A stretch of DNA of 64,000 nucleotides from Rhizobium brockwellii (lineage in GTDB: Bacteria > Pseudomonadota > Alphaproteobacteria > Rhizobiales > Rhizobiaceae). Of the stretch, positions 27,664 through 37,975 are shown in pieces. The first letter of the stretch is position 1. Each line of letters opens with the position of its first letter. Under the pieces are notes generated by a model. The model was not told the origin of the DNA. It worked only from the letters and a program-made list of their open reading frames with translations, and did no database searches. Location: assembly GCF_000769405.2 (NCBI RefSeq), contig NZ_CP053441.1, positions 310,001 to 374,000 on the forward strand. Reading direction: 5' to 3'. The translations under genes were made by a program, and so were the position numbers.

Positions 27664-28517
27664 GCAATGCAGCCATGATCGACCGTTACCGCTGGTGGGA
27701 AATCATCCTGATCTATTGCGGCATCGCCCTGTTTCTTTTCTTCGTGCTGTCGCCCTTCGTCGAAGGTTTCCTGGTGTCGCTGAAGCCGCTCAGCCAGCTC
27801 TTCTCCTCGCCCTATCGCTTCTGGCCGGAGAACGGCTCGTTCGAAGCCTATCGGACGATGTGGATCAGCGTGCCGGGCTTCGGGCGCTATATCTTCAACT
27901 CGTTCTTCATCTCGATCATCGTCACGCTGATCGTGCTCTGCCTCGTCATTCCAGCGGCCTATGCCTTTGCGAAGTTCGAATTCAGGGGCATGGGCATCCT
28001 GCTCGGCGCCTTCCTGACGGTGAACATGTTTTCCGGCGCCGTGCTGTTGATCCCGCTGTTCCGGCTGATGCGCAGCATCGGCGTGCTCAACACCTATCTC
28101 GCCATGATCGTGCCGGGCGTCGCCTTCCTGATCCCGTCGGCGATTTGGCTGCTGCGCACCTACATGATCCGTATTCCACAGGAACTCAACGAAGCGGCCT
28201 ACATGGATGGCGCCAGCCACTTCTACACGCTGCGCCGGGTCATCCTGCCTATTGCGATGCCGGGGATTATCGTCGTCGCCATCACCACCTTCATCGGCGC
28301 CTACGCCCAGCAATTCATCTTCGCGCTGACGTTCAACTCGAAGACCGAATACATGCCCTTGCCGGTGGGGCTCTTTGCTTACTTCGGCAAGCAGGAGGTC
28401 ATCTGGAACGAACTGATGGCGGCTTCCTTCGTCGGTATTGCGCCGGCGATGGTCGTCATCTTCTTCCTTCAGCGCTACCTTGTCGGCGGGCTGACCGCCG
28501 GTGCGGTGAAACAATAA
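27660..28517 (+). CDS. Sugar ABC transporter permease (MalG-type)
   Basis: 285 residues, six helices. EAA loop ELNEAAYMDGASHFYTLRRV. Stop is 46 bases before the binding-protein gene. Second membrane subunit of the CUT1-type importer. Confidence 0.91.
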   Translation: MSNAAMIDRYRWWEIILIYCGIALFLFFVLSPFVEGFLVSLKPLSQLFSSPYRFWPENGSFEAYRTMWISVPGFGRYIFNSFFISIIVTLIVLCLVIPAAYAFAKFEFRGMGILLGAFLTVNMFSGAVLLIPLFRLMRSIGVLNTYLAMIVPGVAFLIPSAIWLLRTYMIRIPQELNEAAYMDGASHFYTLRRVILPIAMPGIIVVAITTFIGAYAQQFIFALTFNSKTEYMPLPVGLFAYFGKQEVIWNELMAASFVGIAPAMVVIFFLQRYLVGGLTAGAVKQ

Positions 28518-28563
28518 GACCAAAAAACGAGTGAACAGCTAACACAAGAATGGGAGTCACGAC

Positions 28564-29796
28564 GTGAGCATTACCATCAAGACAGGCCTTATGGCGCTCG
28601 CCCTGCTCGGTTCGACGGCACTGACCGCCGTCACTGCCCAGGCGGCCGACAAGGAAATCAGCTGGATCTATTGCGGCGACACGATCGACCCGGTCCACAC
28701 CAAATACATCAAGCAGTGGGAAGAAAAGAACACGGGCTGGAAGATCGCCCCTGAGGTCGTCGGATGGGCGCAGTGCCAGGACAAGGCAACGACGCTCGCT
28801 GCCGCCGGCACGCCGGTGGCTATGGCCTATGTCGGCTCGCGCACGTTGAAGGAATTCGCGCAGAACGACCTTATCGTTCCAGTGCCGATGACGGATGACG
28901 AGAAGAAGACCTACTATCCGAACATCGTCAACACCGTGACCTTCGAGGGCACGCAGTGGGGCGTTCCGATCGCCTTCTCCACCAAGGCGCTCTACTGGAA
29001 CAAGGACCTCTTCAAGCAGGCCGGCCTCGACCCCGAGACGCCGCCGAAGACCTGGGCTGAAGAAATCGAGATGGCAAAGACCATCAAGGAAAAGACCGGT
29101 ATTCCGGGCTTCGGTCTCTCCGCCAAGACCTTCGACAACACGATGCACCAGTTCATGCATTGGGTTTACACCAACAACGGCACGGTGATCGATGCCGACG
29201 GCAAAGTTACGCTCGACAGCCCGCAGATTCTCGCCGCGCTGAAGGCCTACAAGGATATCGTCCCCTACTCCGAAGAAGGCCCGACGGCCTATGAGCAGAA
29301 CGAAGTCCGGGCCATCTTCCTCGACGGCAAGGTCGCGATGATCCAGGCAGGCTCGGGTGCAGCCGACCGCCTGAAGGCGACGAAGATCAGCTGGGGCATC
29401 ACGACGCTGCCGCTCGGGCCCGACGCCAAAGGCCCCGGCACGCTGCTGATCACCGACAGCCTGGCGATCTTCAAGGGTTCGGGGGTCGAGGACAAGGCGA
29501 CGGAATTTGCCAAGTTCATCACCTCGCCCGATGTGCAGTCGGAATACGAACTGCAGGGCGGCGCCGGTCTCACCCCGCTGCGTCCCTCCGCAAAGGTCGA
29601 CGAGTTCGTCGCCAAGGATCCCTACTGGAAGCCCTTGATCGACGGCATCAGCTATGGTGGTCCCGAGCCGCTCTTCACCGACTACAAGGGCTTCCAGAAC
29701 TCGGTGATCGAGATGATCCAGTCCGTGGTGACGGGCAAGGCCGAGCCGGAGGCAGCACTCAAGAAGGCTGCCACCGAAGTCGAGGCGTTCAAGTAA
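28564..29796 (+). CDS. Sugar ABC transporter substrate-binding protein (family 1)
   Basis: 410 residues. Signal peptide [19 protein letters not shown] followed by an Ala-rich region and probable cleavage after AQA before ADKEISW. The mature protein has the maltose-type fold markers ([30 protein letters not shown] in part, [17 protein letters not shown]). GTG start with GGGAG upstream. Binding specificity is not readable. Confidence 0.9.
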   Translation: MSITIKTGLMALALLGSTALTAVTAQAADKEISWIYCGDTIDPVHTKYIKQWEEKNTGWKIAPEVVGWAQCQDKATTLAAAGTPVAMAYVGSRTLKEFAQNDLIVPVPMTDDEKKTYYPNIVNTVTFEGTQWGVPIAFSTKALYWNKDLFKQAGLDPETPPKTWAEEIEMAKTIKEKTGIPGFGLSAKTFDNTMHQFMHWVYTNNGTVIDADGKVTLDSPQILAALKAYKDIVPYSEEGPTAYEQNEVRAIFLDGKVAMIQAGSGAADRLKATKISWGITTLPLGPDAKGPGTLLITDSLAIFKGSGVEDKATEFAKFITSPDVQSEYELQGGAGLTPLRPSAKVDEFVAKDPYWKPLIDGISYGGPEPLFTDYKGFQNSVIEMIQSVVTGKAEPEAALKKAATEVEAFK

Positions 29797-29811
29797 GCCT
29801 CTTGGAACCTT

Positions 29812-29840
29812 GGGATCGCGGGTGCAACACCCGCGATCCC
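29812..29840 (+). terminator. 13-base perfect hairpin between binding-protein and ATPase genes
   Basis: Arms GGGATCGCGGGTG/CACCCGCGATCCC with a 3-base loop (caa). No T-run follows. Placed 16 bases after the binding-protein stop, where such hairpins commonly protect the upstream message and reduce read-through to the ATPase gene. Confidence 0.6.
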
Positions 29841-29885
29841 TCCCCGATCGAATGTGCGACGAAGGCCGCCGGTGGAGACAGATTT

Positions 29886-31019
<1,134 letters not shown>

Positions 31020-31324
31020 AGCGGCGGCCAAGTCGGCGTTTTTCCTACCGGGGTCGGCTCCGGATAGGGGCCAAACGACGCCATAAGCAATTTTGGCTCC
31101 TCGCCGGTAGGGTTCGGGGTGATTTTCACCCCACGAACGTCGTTGGACAATTTCCTGCAGATGGCAGAGTCCGGCCCATTTGAAGTCATGCAAGACTCGG
31201 GCTGATTGACGCGTTTTGTGGAGCGTTTGAAGAAGCAGGGCACTGCGATCCAGACCACCGTTCTCGCACAGCGCATATCCGTTGATCAAGTCCTCGAACG
31301 CGTCGGGATTGTGCCCACCCGCTG
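31020..31324. other. 305-base gap without a supported gene
   Basis: Between convergent ATPase and cyclase genes. On the minus strand a GTG overlaps the cyclase stop (GTGA) and opens a frame running through the gap, but it continues across the ATPase gene as antisense and has no recognisable family. No clear terminator with T-run was found. Confidence 0.5.
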
Positions 31325-33031
31325 TCACATCTCCGGCAGACCGGCCTTTCGGAAGCCGTCAACAAAGTGGTCTCTTACAGATGCATCGCGCAGCGGCTGG
31401 GAGCTGAGCCAATGGCCGATCGTGAAATGAGGGTGGGCGATCAGGAACAATTCTGCTTCTCGCCGCGCCTCCTCATGGTGGCCCAACTGCGCAAGCGTAG
31501 CAGCCAGGAATTTGCGTGAGTTGGTACGATACGTGTCTTTCCTGCGAAGCGTAGCGGCTGCCGCCTCATAGTCATGCGCGGCGTATTGCGCCTGCCCAAG
31601 ATGACAGAGATACCAGCAGGCTGGGTAAGGATTGAGCCGCAGAGCTTTTTCGATCTGCGCCAGTCCGTCGGCAACCCTGCCGTCCAGCACGGACATGTCC
31701 GACATGGCGGCCCAGGTGTCGGCGTGGTTGGGGTCCAGCTCCAGGGCCTTGGCGAAGGCGGCCTCTGATTCCTCCCATCGCCGCTCATAAGCCAAAATGG
31801 TCCCCAAAACGTAACGGCAGCCGGCATCGTTGGGATCCAGGTCGACCGCCTTCTGCGCGAACGTCGCCGCCATCCGACGGTTAGGATCTTCGGGCTCGCC
31901 GAAATGAGTCCAGGCAAGCCAACGGTTATAGGCGAGCAGACCGAGCGCCTCGGCATATGATGGCTCGAGCTCAACCGCGCGTTGGAGCAGCATATAGGCC
32001 TCACGCTCAGTTTGCGGCGACTCTTCCGTCAGGAGGCGGGCGCGCACACACAGATCGTACGCCTCAAAGTTCTTCGGCCGATTGCGCGGCGTCGGGATGG
32101 TTAGCCGGCCGACGAGGGCTTCAACAATCTTGGCGTTAACTTCATCCTGTAGTTCGAAAACATCTTCCACCGTCCTGTCAAACCGGTCGGCCCACAAGTG
32201 CTGGCCGGCAAGCGTATCGACCAATTGGGCATTGATGCGGACACGGCCCATTGCGCGTCTGGCGCTCCCCTCGAGGACATAGCGGACGCCGAGTTCCTGG
32301 GCGACCAGCCGTACGTCGACCGGCTTGCCCTTGTAGACGTACACGGAATTGCGCGCGATGACGAACAGACCAGCCGTACGGGAGAGGTCGGTGATCAGGT
32401 CTTCGGTCAAGCCGTCGACGAAAGGCGCGTCCGCTTCATCCCCACTCATATTCGTGAATGGCAATACAGCGATCGAGGGACATTCGGGCAGCGGCAATAT
32501 GCTCTGCAGCGCATCCGGCCAATGCCACACGTGGACCGGGCGAGTCAGGTTCTTCAGGTAGCGTTCGCCTGCATCAAAGAACCGGTCGCTAATCTTGCCG
32601 TCGATCTCGCCGTGAACATTGGCTGAAATGCAGATACCTCCCGGTGCGGCCTGCGTCTGGAGGCGCGCCGCGACATTGACGTCGTCGCCGAGGACGTCTG
32701 AACCGTCGTCAATGACATCTCCCAGATTGACGCCTACACGCAAAAGCAGGCGCCGGTCTCCGGAAGCCTCAACAGCGGTGGCCGCCCGTTGCATTTCCAA
32801 CGCTGCTGCGACCGCGTCCACCGCGCTACCGAATTCGATTAGGAATCCGTCGCCCATGACCTTGAAGATGCGACCGTGGTGGCGCATCACAGCCGGCTCG
32901 ATAACGCCTGAACGGAGCTCCCTGAGGTTCGCCAGCGTTGCGGCTTCATCAGCCTCCATCAGGCGTGAATATCCCACCACATCGGCAACGACGATGGCAG
33001 CAAGGCGACGCTGAAGAGAGTGATCCGCCAT
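31325..33031 (-). CDS. Class III adenylate/guanylate cyclase with TolB-like and TPR regions
   Basis: 568 residues. Residues ~1-175 are a class III cyclase catalytic domain: VVADVVGYSRLM (metal Asp), KVMGDGFLIEF (second metal Asp), and DDVNVAARLQTQA (Asn/Arg for catalysis). Residues ~185-300 match the TolB-like N-terminal module common in this group (SIAVLPFTNMSGDEADAPFVDG in part). From ~330 on there are TPR repeats (ALGLLAYNRWL, AFAKALELDPNHADTWAAMS). No membrane segment. Cyclic nucleotide signalling; such cyclases are numerous in rhizobia. The input signal is unknown, the TPRs may bind a partner. Confidence 0.9.
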   Translation of the reverse strand: MADHSLQRRLAAIVVADVVGYSRLMEADEAATLANLRELRSGVIEPAVMRHHGRIFKVMGDGFLIEFGSAVDAVAAALEMQRAATAVEASGDRRLLLRVGVNLGDVIDDGSDVLGDDVNVAARLQTQAAPGGICISANVHGEIDGKISDRFFDAGERYLKNLTRPVHVWHWPDALQSILPLPECPSIAVLPFTNMSGDEADAPFVDGLTEDLITDLSRTAGLFVIARNSVYVYKGKPVDVRLVAQELGVRYVLEGSARRAMGRVRINAQLVDTLAGQHLWADRFDRTVEDVFELQDEVNAKIVEALVGRLTIPTPRNRPKNFEAYDLCVRARLLTEESPQTEREAYMLLQRAVELEPSYAEALGLLAYNRWLAWTHFGEPEDPNRRMAATFAQKAVDLDPNDAGCRYVLGTILAYERRWEESEAAFAKALELDPNHADTWAAMSDMSVLDGRVADGLAQIEKALRLNPYPACWYLCHLGQAQYAAHDYEAAAATLRRKDTYRTNSRKFLAATLAQLGHHEEARREAELFLIAHPHFTIGHWLSSQPLRDASVRDHFVDGFRKAGLPEM

Positions 33032-33472
33032 GTGAGGACAAGCCTAACGACTGAATTCACAAGTTATTGTTCAACCGCGGGTGAGTCAACAAGTGGTAAA
33101 GAGGGAATGTCCAGGCGATCGCCACCTCCATCGAGCCGTCATCCTTCTTTGTGACCGGCGGCGTCGAGGTGGACGACACGGAATTCTTGAACGACTGGTG
33201 AGGGGCGGCGAGCGGGGGCCTCGGCGGAAGTGGCCAGTTCTGTCCGGGGGGGACCCGAACTGCAACTGCGCTAAGTCTGCATTTCTGGCTAACTCTCCAG
33301 ATGCGGCCAGGTCTCCTTCCGGCCCCAAATCGGTCATCTGTCGGTGCCAAGCTGATGTCATGTCTTGCCATATCAGCGACTGCATTCTTGCTGATACCGG
33401 GACCGCGGGCAATCAGCCAATCACTGCGGTCTTAGGTGATCGGGCCACTTCGCCTTCAATCGGAACCGACCC
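33032..33472. other. About 440-base gap without a supported gene
   Basis: Upstream of the cyclase and downstream of the D-threonine-aldolase-like gene. Short frames on both strands (about 100 codons) are Arg/Pro-rich and show no family pattern. Contains GGGGGG-rich segments near 33240. Either promoter DNA for the cyclase or degraded coding sequence. Confidence 0.45.
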
Positions 33473-34573
33473 CTACCAGACGAGGCCGCGGGCGGCGACT
33501 TCTTCGACGCGGGTGACGACGCCGCCCCGATGGAAGACCATGGTGTCGAACAGGTTCGACACGACGCAGGTGTGGTTCGGGATGATGAACAGCTTCTCGC
33601 CGATCTCAGGCCGGGGGCCGGTGCAATTGGACAGGTCGATCACGCCGTGCTCTTCCGAGAGGCTGGTGATGCGCGCGTCGGGATAGTCGACCACCAGGCC
33701 GAAATCGCTGAAGCTCTGCAGATCCGAGGTTAGCGCCTTCGACCCGGCATCGATGACGGCGCGGTCGGCGTTTGGCCGCGACACGACGGTTGCCAGCACA
33801 TGCATGGCGCAATCGTCCTCGGTGCAATGGCCCATGCGCACCATCTGGCGATCGTTGTAAATATAGGTGCCGGCGCGGTGTTCCGTGGCTGAGGTGACGA
33901 GATGCGCCTCGAAGAGGCTCGGCGTTCCGCCATTGCTGACGATCGGGCAGGTTATGCCTTCCGATGTCAGCTGCTCGAGCGTTTCGGTGATGAAGGCCTC
34001 CACGGCGGCGGCCGATTGCGGCTTCGGATAGGTCACGATGCCGCCGAAGGTGAGGCCGTCGGCAGCGGTGATGCGCCTGGCGAGCGAAGCCGCTTCTGCC
34101 GGTGTCTGCACGCCGCAGCGGCTGCCGCCGGTGTCGCATTCGACCAGTACGTTCAGTGGCTTGTGGCCGGAGAAATGCGCCGCCAGCCCGTCGATCGTCA
34201 CTTCGCTGTCGGCGACGACCTTGAGGGCCGAAATTCTCTCGTTCAACTTGGCCAGTCGCTCGAGCTTCTGCGGTCCGAGGATATTGAAGGTGATGAGGAT
34301 GTCCTCGAAGCCGGCTTCGGCAAAGACTTCTGCTTCCGTCACCTTCTGGCAATTGATGCCCTTGGCGCCGGCGGCAACCTGCGCGACGGCGAGAGCCGGG
34401 ATCTTGTGCGTCTTGATATGCGGGCGGAAGTTCAGCCCGTGCTGATCCATATAGGACTGAACACGGTCTATGTTTGCAGCCAGCCTGTCTTCGTCGATCA
34501 CAGGACGCGGCGTCGAGAGATCGGCGATCCTGTCTCCTGCCTTGGCGACGACGGCAAACCTGTTGTCATGCAT
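33473..34573 (-). CDS. D-threonine aldolase / D-serine dehydratase-like PLP enzyme
   Basis: 366 residues of the alanine-racemase-fold III family. PLP lysine in RPHIKTHK (~residue 54). Metal-binding His/Cys pair near the C-terminus, IIPNHTCVVSN, as in D-serine dehydratase and D-threonine aldolase. Cytoplasmic. It is the third gene of an operon (NTF2-like, M81, this), directly abutting the M81 stop. RidA, encoded divergently, commonly clears reactive enamines produced by PLP dehydratases, which supports a beta-elimination activity. Confidence 0.87.
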   Translation of the reverse strand: MHDNRFAVVAKAGDRIADLSTPRPVIDEDRLAANIDRVQSYMDQHGLNFRPHIKTHKIPALAVAQVAAGAKGINCQKVTEAEVFAEAGFEDILITFNILGPQKLERLAKLNERISALKVVADSEVTIDGLAAHFSGHKPLNVLVECDTGGSRCGVQTPAEAASLARRITAADGLTFGGIVTYPKPQSAAAVEAFITETLEQLTSEGITCPIVSNGGTPSLFEAHLVTSATEHRAGTYIYNDRQMVRMGHCTEDDCAMHVLATVVSRPNADRAVIDAGSKALTSDLQSFSDFGLVVDYPDARITSLSEEHGVIDLSNCTGPRPEIGEKLFIIPNHTCVVSNLFDTMVFHRGGVVTRVEEVAARGLVW

Positions 34574-36049
34574 CTAGGCGGCTCCGCGTTCTGGTCCGTG
34601 TGGTTCGGCGACGATCGGCCATATGGTCTTCGGTGCCCGCTTGTACGGCGTCGTCGCCGGATTATTGGGATAGGGCGTTCCGGCGGAGCAGTAAAGGATC
34701 TCGGCCGCGATCTTCGAGAAGGATGCGAAGAAGTGGTTGGTGGATTTGATTACCAGGATCTTCTGCCTGGCGGGATCGATGCCCATCGCCGAAAAAAGGC
34801 TCGGATCGAAGCTTTGAGCGCGCGTCGAATTGAGGATGATGTCCAGGCCGCCAAGCACGATATGTACGGCATCGCCGAAAGGTGCGAGGCTCTCGCCGAA
34901 CTGCATCTCGGCATTCTTCACCAGCTTGACGACCTTCACGGTGCCGTCGATGGGATTGCCGGTGCCCGGCGCCGACTTGGCGCCGAAGCGCAATGGAATT
35001 TCTGCCCCCTCGCCCGCCGCAAAACAAATCTGGACGGCCACCGGATCCCAGATGGTGCCGATCGCTGCACTCGTGATGCCGCGGGCCATGAGCTCTCCGA
35101 GGATAACCGTCGCATCCCCTGCCGTGCCGCCACCCGGATTATCCCAGACATCGGCGATGACAACAGGCCATGCGGTGGCAGCCATCGCGCGCGAGACGGC
35201 TTCCTTCTCGTCGATCTGCGGGACCATGAAGGTGCCGCGCTTCGAAAATAGCTCAAGGCCGAGCTCACGCGCCAAAGCCGCGCCCTTCTCCGGCTTATTA
35301 TCAGTCACGACAAGCAGCTTCGTTCCCATTTCGGGAACGTCGCCCACCATGAAGCCGTGGATCACCGAGATCGACAAGACGTCCGGATCATCGGTCTCGA
35401 TCTGCATGATCTTGTCGACGAAGGAACGCATGGGCTCGCGCGATGTCGGGAAGACGTCGATCATCTTGCAGTCGAATACCGACATAACAGGCTTGATCCG
35501 GCCTTCGAGCGTTTCGACCGTCATGCGCCAGAGATCCTCGGCGCGGTCGACGAAGTCCGTATGCGGAAACTCCTTGAAATAGACGGCGAAATCGAGAGCG
35601 GCGACACGTTTTGCGGTGAGATGGCTGTGCGGATCGAGCTCGGCGCAGATGAGGACATCAGGCCCGACGATCTCGCGGATGCGCGAGAGAAGATCGCCTT
35701 CGGTATCCTCGTATCCTGCGGCCACCATGGCGCCATGCAGGCCCATGACGACAGCATCGACAGGCATTACTGCGCTGAGTTGGCCGAGGATTTCGTCACG
35801 CAATTCCTCGTAGGTCGCCCGGTTGACGAGGCCTGCCGGGTCGGCCCAGGTGGCGGTTCCCTCGATCAGCTCCCAACCCTTTTCGGCAGTGACGCGCCTT
35901 CCGACGGTGATCGGCGCGGTGCAAAGCGTCGGCGTTTCGGGATGCTGGCCAGGCGGGGCATAAAGAGAGGCTTCGAATGCGCGACGATCCACGCAGATCG
36001 GGGAAAAAGTGTTGGTCTCGGTCGCCAGTGCTGCCGTGAAAATGCGCAA
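34574..36049 (-). CDS. M81-family (MlrC-type) metallopeptidase
   Basis: 491 residues. Opens with RIFTAALATETNTFSP, the family's start block, and has GLHGAMVAAGYEDTEGD and AELDPHSHLT near the putative metal site, plus DNPGGGTAGDAT in the C-terminal half. MlrC cleaves linearised microcystin and relatives act on small peptides. TTG 36049 is preceded by AAGG; a longer frame to 36295 overlaps the NTF2-like gene. In an operon with a D-amino-acid PLP enzyme, it may release a beta-hydroxy or D-amino acid, but that is inference. Confidence 0.87.
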   Translation of the reverse strand: MRIFTAALATETNTFSPICVDRRAFEASLYAPPGQHPETPTLCTAPITVGRRVTAEKGWELIEGTATWADPAGLVNRATYEELRDEILGQLSAVMPVDAVVMGLHGAMVAAGYEDTEGDLLSRIREIVGPDVLICAELDPHSHLTAKRVAALDFAVYFKEFPHTDFVDRAEDLWRMTVETLEGRIKPVMSVFDCKMIDVFPTSREPMRSFVDKIMQIETDDPDVLSISVIHGFMVGDVPEMGTKLLVVTDNKPEKGAALARELGLELFSKRGTFMVPQIDEKEAVSRAMAATAWPVVIADVWDNPGGGTAGDATVILGELMARGITSAAIGTIWDPVAVQICFAAGEGAEIPLRFGAKSAPGTGNPIDGTVKVVKLVKNAEMQFGESLAPFGDAVHIVLGGLDIILNSTRAQSFDPSLFSAMGIDPARQKILVIKSTNHFFASFSKIAAEILYCSAGTPYPNNPATTPYKRAPKTIWPIVAEPHGPERGAA

Positions 36050-36080
36050 GAAAGTCGCCTTCGTGTTATCGGCCCTTGCT

Positions 36081-36563
36081 TCAACCCATCGGGTTCGGCA
36101 GGTAGCCGGTGAAACCTGAGATCTTCCAGCGTCCTTGGTGAAGCCTGCAATAATAGAGCGTCTGCCACTGCATGACGTCTCTGCTGCCGTCAGCCTTGGA
36201 AATGCCGCCGTCGAATTTCTTGCGGACAAGCGCCATGTCGCCTTCGATTTCGATATCTTCCAGCGTCGTTGTGGTGAAGATCGCTGTGCGCGCATCTTCT
36301 GCGAAACTCTGTTTGGCGAAATCCTCCGCCTGCCTCAGCCATTCCTGGCGATAGGCAGAGAGCGTCGGAAATGCGAGGCGCCACTTGTCGGGGCTGACTT
36401 CCTTTTGGCCGTCAATGCCGATGAAACCCTCTTCCACGAAGTCATGCTCGACCATCGACCAATCGGCGGCCAGAAAGGCATCGATATCGCGCGGAACGAG
36501 CATCTCCCAGATAGCGTGCCGGGCGCTGTCGGACGGGAAAGGATTCTTGAAAGGATCGCGCAT
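36081..36563 (-). CDS. NTF2-like (SnoaL-type) small protein
   Basis: 160 residues. NTF2-like fold suggested by an N-terminal helix pair (FLAADWSMVEHDFV), and strands ending with WQTLYYCRLHQGRWKISGF. These proteins bind small ligands, and some are isomerases or dehydratases. First gene of the M81/PLP operon, 31 bases upstream of the M81 start. The promoter region carries a TGAAA-N4-TTTCA palindrome 14 bases before the ATG. Confidence 0.75.
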   Translation of the reverse strand: MRDPFKNPFPSDSARHAIWEMLVPRDIDAFLAADWSMVEHDFVEEGFIGIDGQKEVSPDKWRLAFPTLSAYRQEWLRQAEDFAKQSFAEDARTAIFTTTTLEDIEIEGDMALVRKKFDGGISKADGSRDVMQWQTLYYCRLHQGRWKISGFTGYLPNPMG

Positions 36564-36576
36564 ATCTGCCCCAGAT

Positions 36577-36590
36577 TGAAATTCTTTTCA
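36577..36590. promoter_or_regulatory. TGAAA-N4-TTTCA palindrome in the divergent NTF2/RidA promoter region
   Basis: Located 14 bases upstream of the NTF2-like start, within the 111-base divergent region. The RpiR-family regulator is encoded two genes away and is the natural candidate to bind here. A related palindrome occurs at 25499-25517. Confidence 0.45.
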
Positions 36591-36674
36591 TAAATCGTGT
36601 TTTTCACTGGTCAAATTCTGCTTTCTATGGTCACTTGTCAACTTATCAAGAAAATAATTTGCAAGGACTTTAGC

Positions 36675-37064
36675 ATGCCCATCAAGCGCTATGGCACTGT
36701 TCAAACGGGCGCCGGCGGCAAGGCGCTGCCTTTCGCACGTGCGGTCGAAGCCGACGGTTGGCTGTATGTTTCCGGCCAGGTTGCGATGGAAGACGGCGAA
36801 ATCATCGACGGCAACATCATTGCCCAGACCCACAAGACGATCGCCAATGTCCTTTCGATCCTCGACGAGGCCGGATACGGCGTCGAAGACGTCGTGCGTG
36901 TCGGCGTCTGGCTCGATGATCCGCGCGACTTCTGGACCTTCAATAAGATCTATCAGGAGTATTTCGGCGAACATCCACCGGCACGCGCCTGTGTGCAATC
37001 GTCGATGATGGTTGATTGCAAGGTTGAGATCGACTGCGTGGCCTATAAGAAGAAGGATAAGTAG
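36675..37064 (+). CDS. RidA/YjgF family protein (imine/enamine deaminase)
   Basis: 129 residues. RidA fold: FARAVEADGWLYVSGQVAM, TIANVLSILDEAGYGVEDVV, and PARACVQSSM with the conserved Arg that binds the carboxylate. Hydrolyses reactive enamine/imine intermediates made by PLP enzymes. AAGGA seven bases upstream of the ATG. Divergent from the operon with the PLP enzyme, and followed by RpiR and SDR genes in one run. Confidence 0.88.
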   Translation: MPIKRYGTVQTGAGGKALPFARAVEADGWLYVSGQVAMEDGEIIDGNIIAQTHKTIANVLSILDEAGYGVEDVVRVGVWLDDPRDFWTFNKIYQEYFGEHPPARACVQSSMMVDCKVEIDCVAYKKKDK

Positions 37065-37086
37065 AGAACCATCGGGGGGGACGGGC

Positions 37087-37950
37087 TTGGATATCTTTTC
37101 AACGCTGCAGGAAGACAAGAGCAGGCTCTCTCCCTCCGAGAGCCGCATCGCGGAGATCATCGTCAACGATTTCGAGTTTGCCGTGAATGCCTCGATCATC
37201 GAGCTCGCGGAACGGGCCGAGGTATCGCCGCCGACCGTTACCCGCTTTTGCCGGCGGCTCGGTTGCGAGAGCTTTTCCGACTTCAAGGTGCAACTCGCCC
37301 GTACCGCCCATATCGGGGTGCGGTATCTGAACCCGGAATCGAAAAGCACCGATCCGGCCGATGTCGCACAGGATATCATCACCAAGGCCCAGAACGCGCT
37401 CTTTCTCCTGCATCGGTCGCTCGATCTTGCGGCGATCGAATCCGCCGTTTCGCATATCGCCAAGGCCGATATGATCTATGCGTTCGGGTCGGGCGGCAAT
37501 TCGTCGATGATCGCCGACGAGCTCCAGAACCGCCTCTTCCGTCTCGGGCTTCGCATCACGGCAAGTTCCGACCACAGCATGCAGCTGATGATGGCTGCCG
37601 CGGCAAAGCCGGGCGACGTGTTGATCGGCTCGTCCTTCTCAGGGCGCAATATGGAGCTGGTGCGGGCCTTCGAGCTTGCCCGCCAGACCAAGGTGAAGAC
37701 GATCGCGCTCACCCAGACGGACAGCCCGGTTGCCAAGGCTGCCGAAATCGTCGTGCCGATCGATCTTCCCGAAGGCAGCAATATCTATCGTCCGACCTCG
37801 ACGCGCATCGCCTACATCGCGACGGTCGATATCCTGTCGAGCCTGGTCGCCTACGCCGTTCAGCCAAAGGCGACGACCACGCTTCGGCGCATCAAGCAAC
37901 AGCTGGTCATTCACCGCGACGGCGACGACCGGCAATTGCTTGGAGATTGA
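37087..37950 (+). CDS. RpiR/MurR-family transcriptional regulator
   Basis: 287 residues. HTH_6 domain (LSPSESRIAEIIVNDFEF, RAEVSPPTVTRFCRRLGCES) and a SIS sugar-phosphate isomerase-like domain (MIYAFGSGGNSSMIADELQNRL in part; VLIGSSFSGRNMEL). The SIS domain usually senses a phosphosugar, though amino-acid related ligands are possible. TTG start with a G-rich site 22 bases after ridA. Likely regulates the divergent cluster through the TGAAA-N4-TTTCA palindrome. Confidence 0.88.
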   Translation: MDIFSTLQEDKSRLSPSESRIAEIIVNDFEFAVNASIIELAERAEVSPPTVTRFCRRLGCESFSDFKVQLARTAHIGVRYLNPESKSTDPADVAQDIITKAQNALFLLHRSLDLAAIESAVSHIAKADMIYAFGSGGNSSMIADELQNRLFRLGLRITASSDHSMQLMMAAAAKPGDVLIGSSFSGRNMELVRAFELARQTKVKTIALTQTDSPVAKAAEIVVPIDLPEGSNIYRPTSTRIAYIATVDILSSLVAYAVQPKATTTLRRIKQQLVIHRDGDDRQLLGD

Positions 37951-37975
37951 GGTTCATGAACGGGAGCGACAGAAA

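Noticed and set aside
33902..35251. Plus-strand frame of about 450 codons opposite the PLP and M81 genes
   Set aside because: Antisense shadow spanning a gene boundary.
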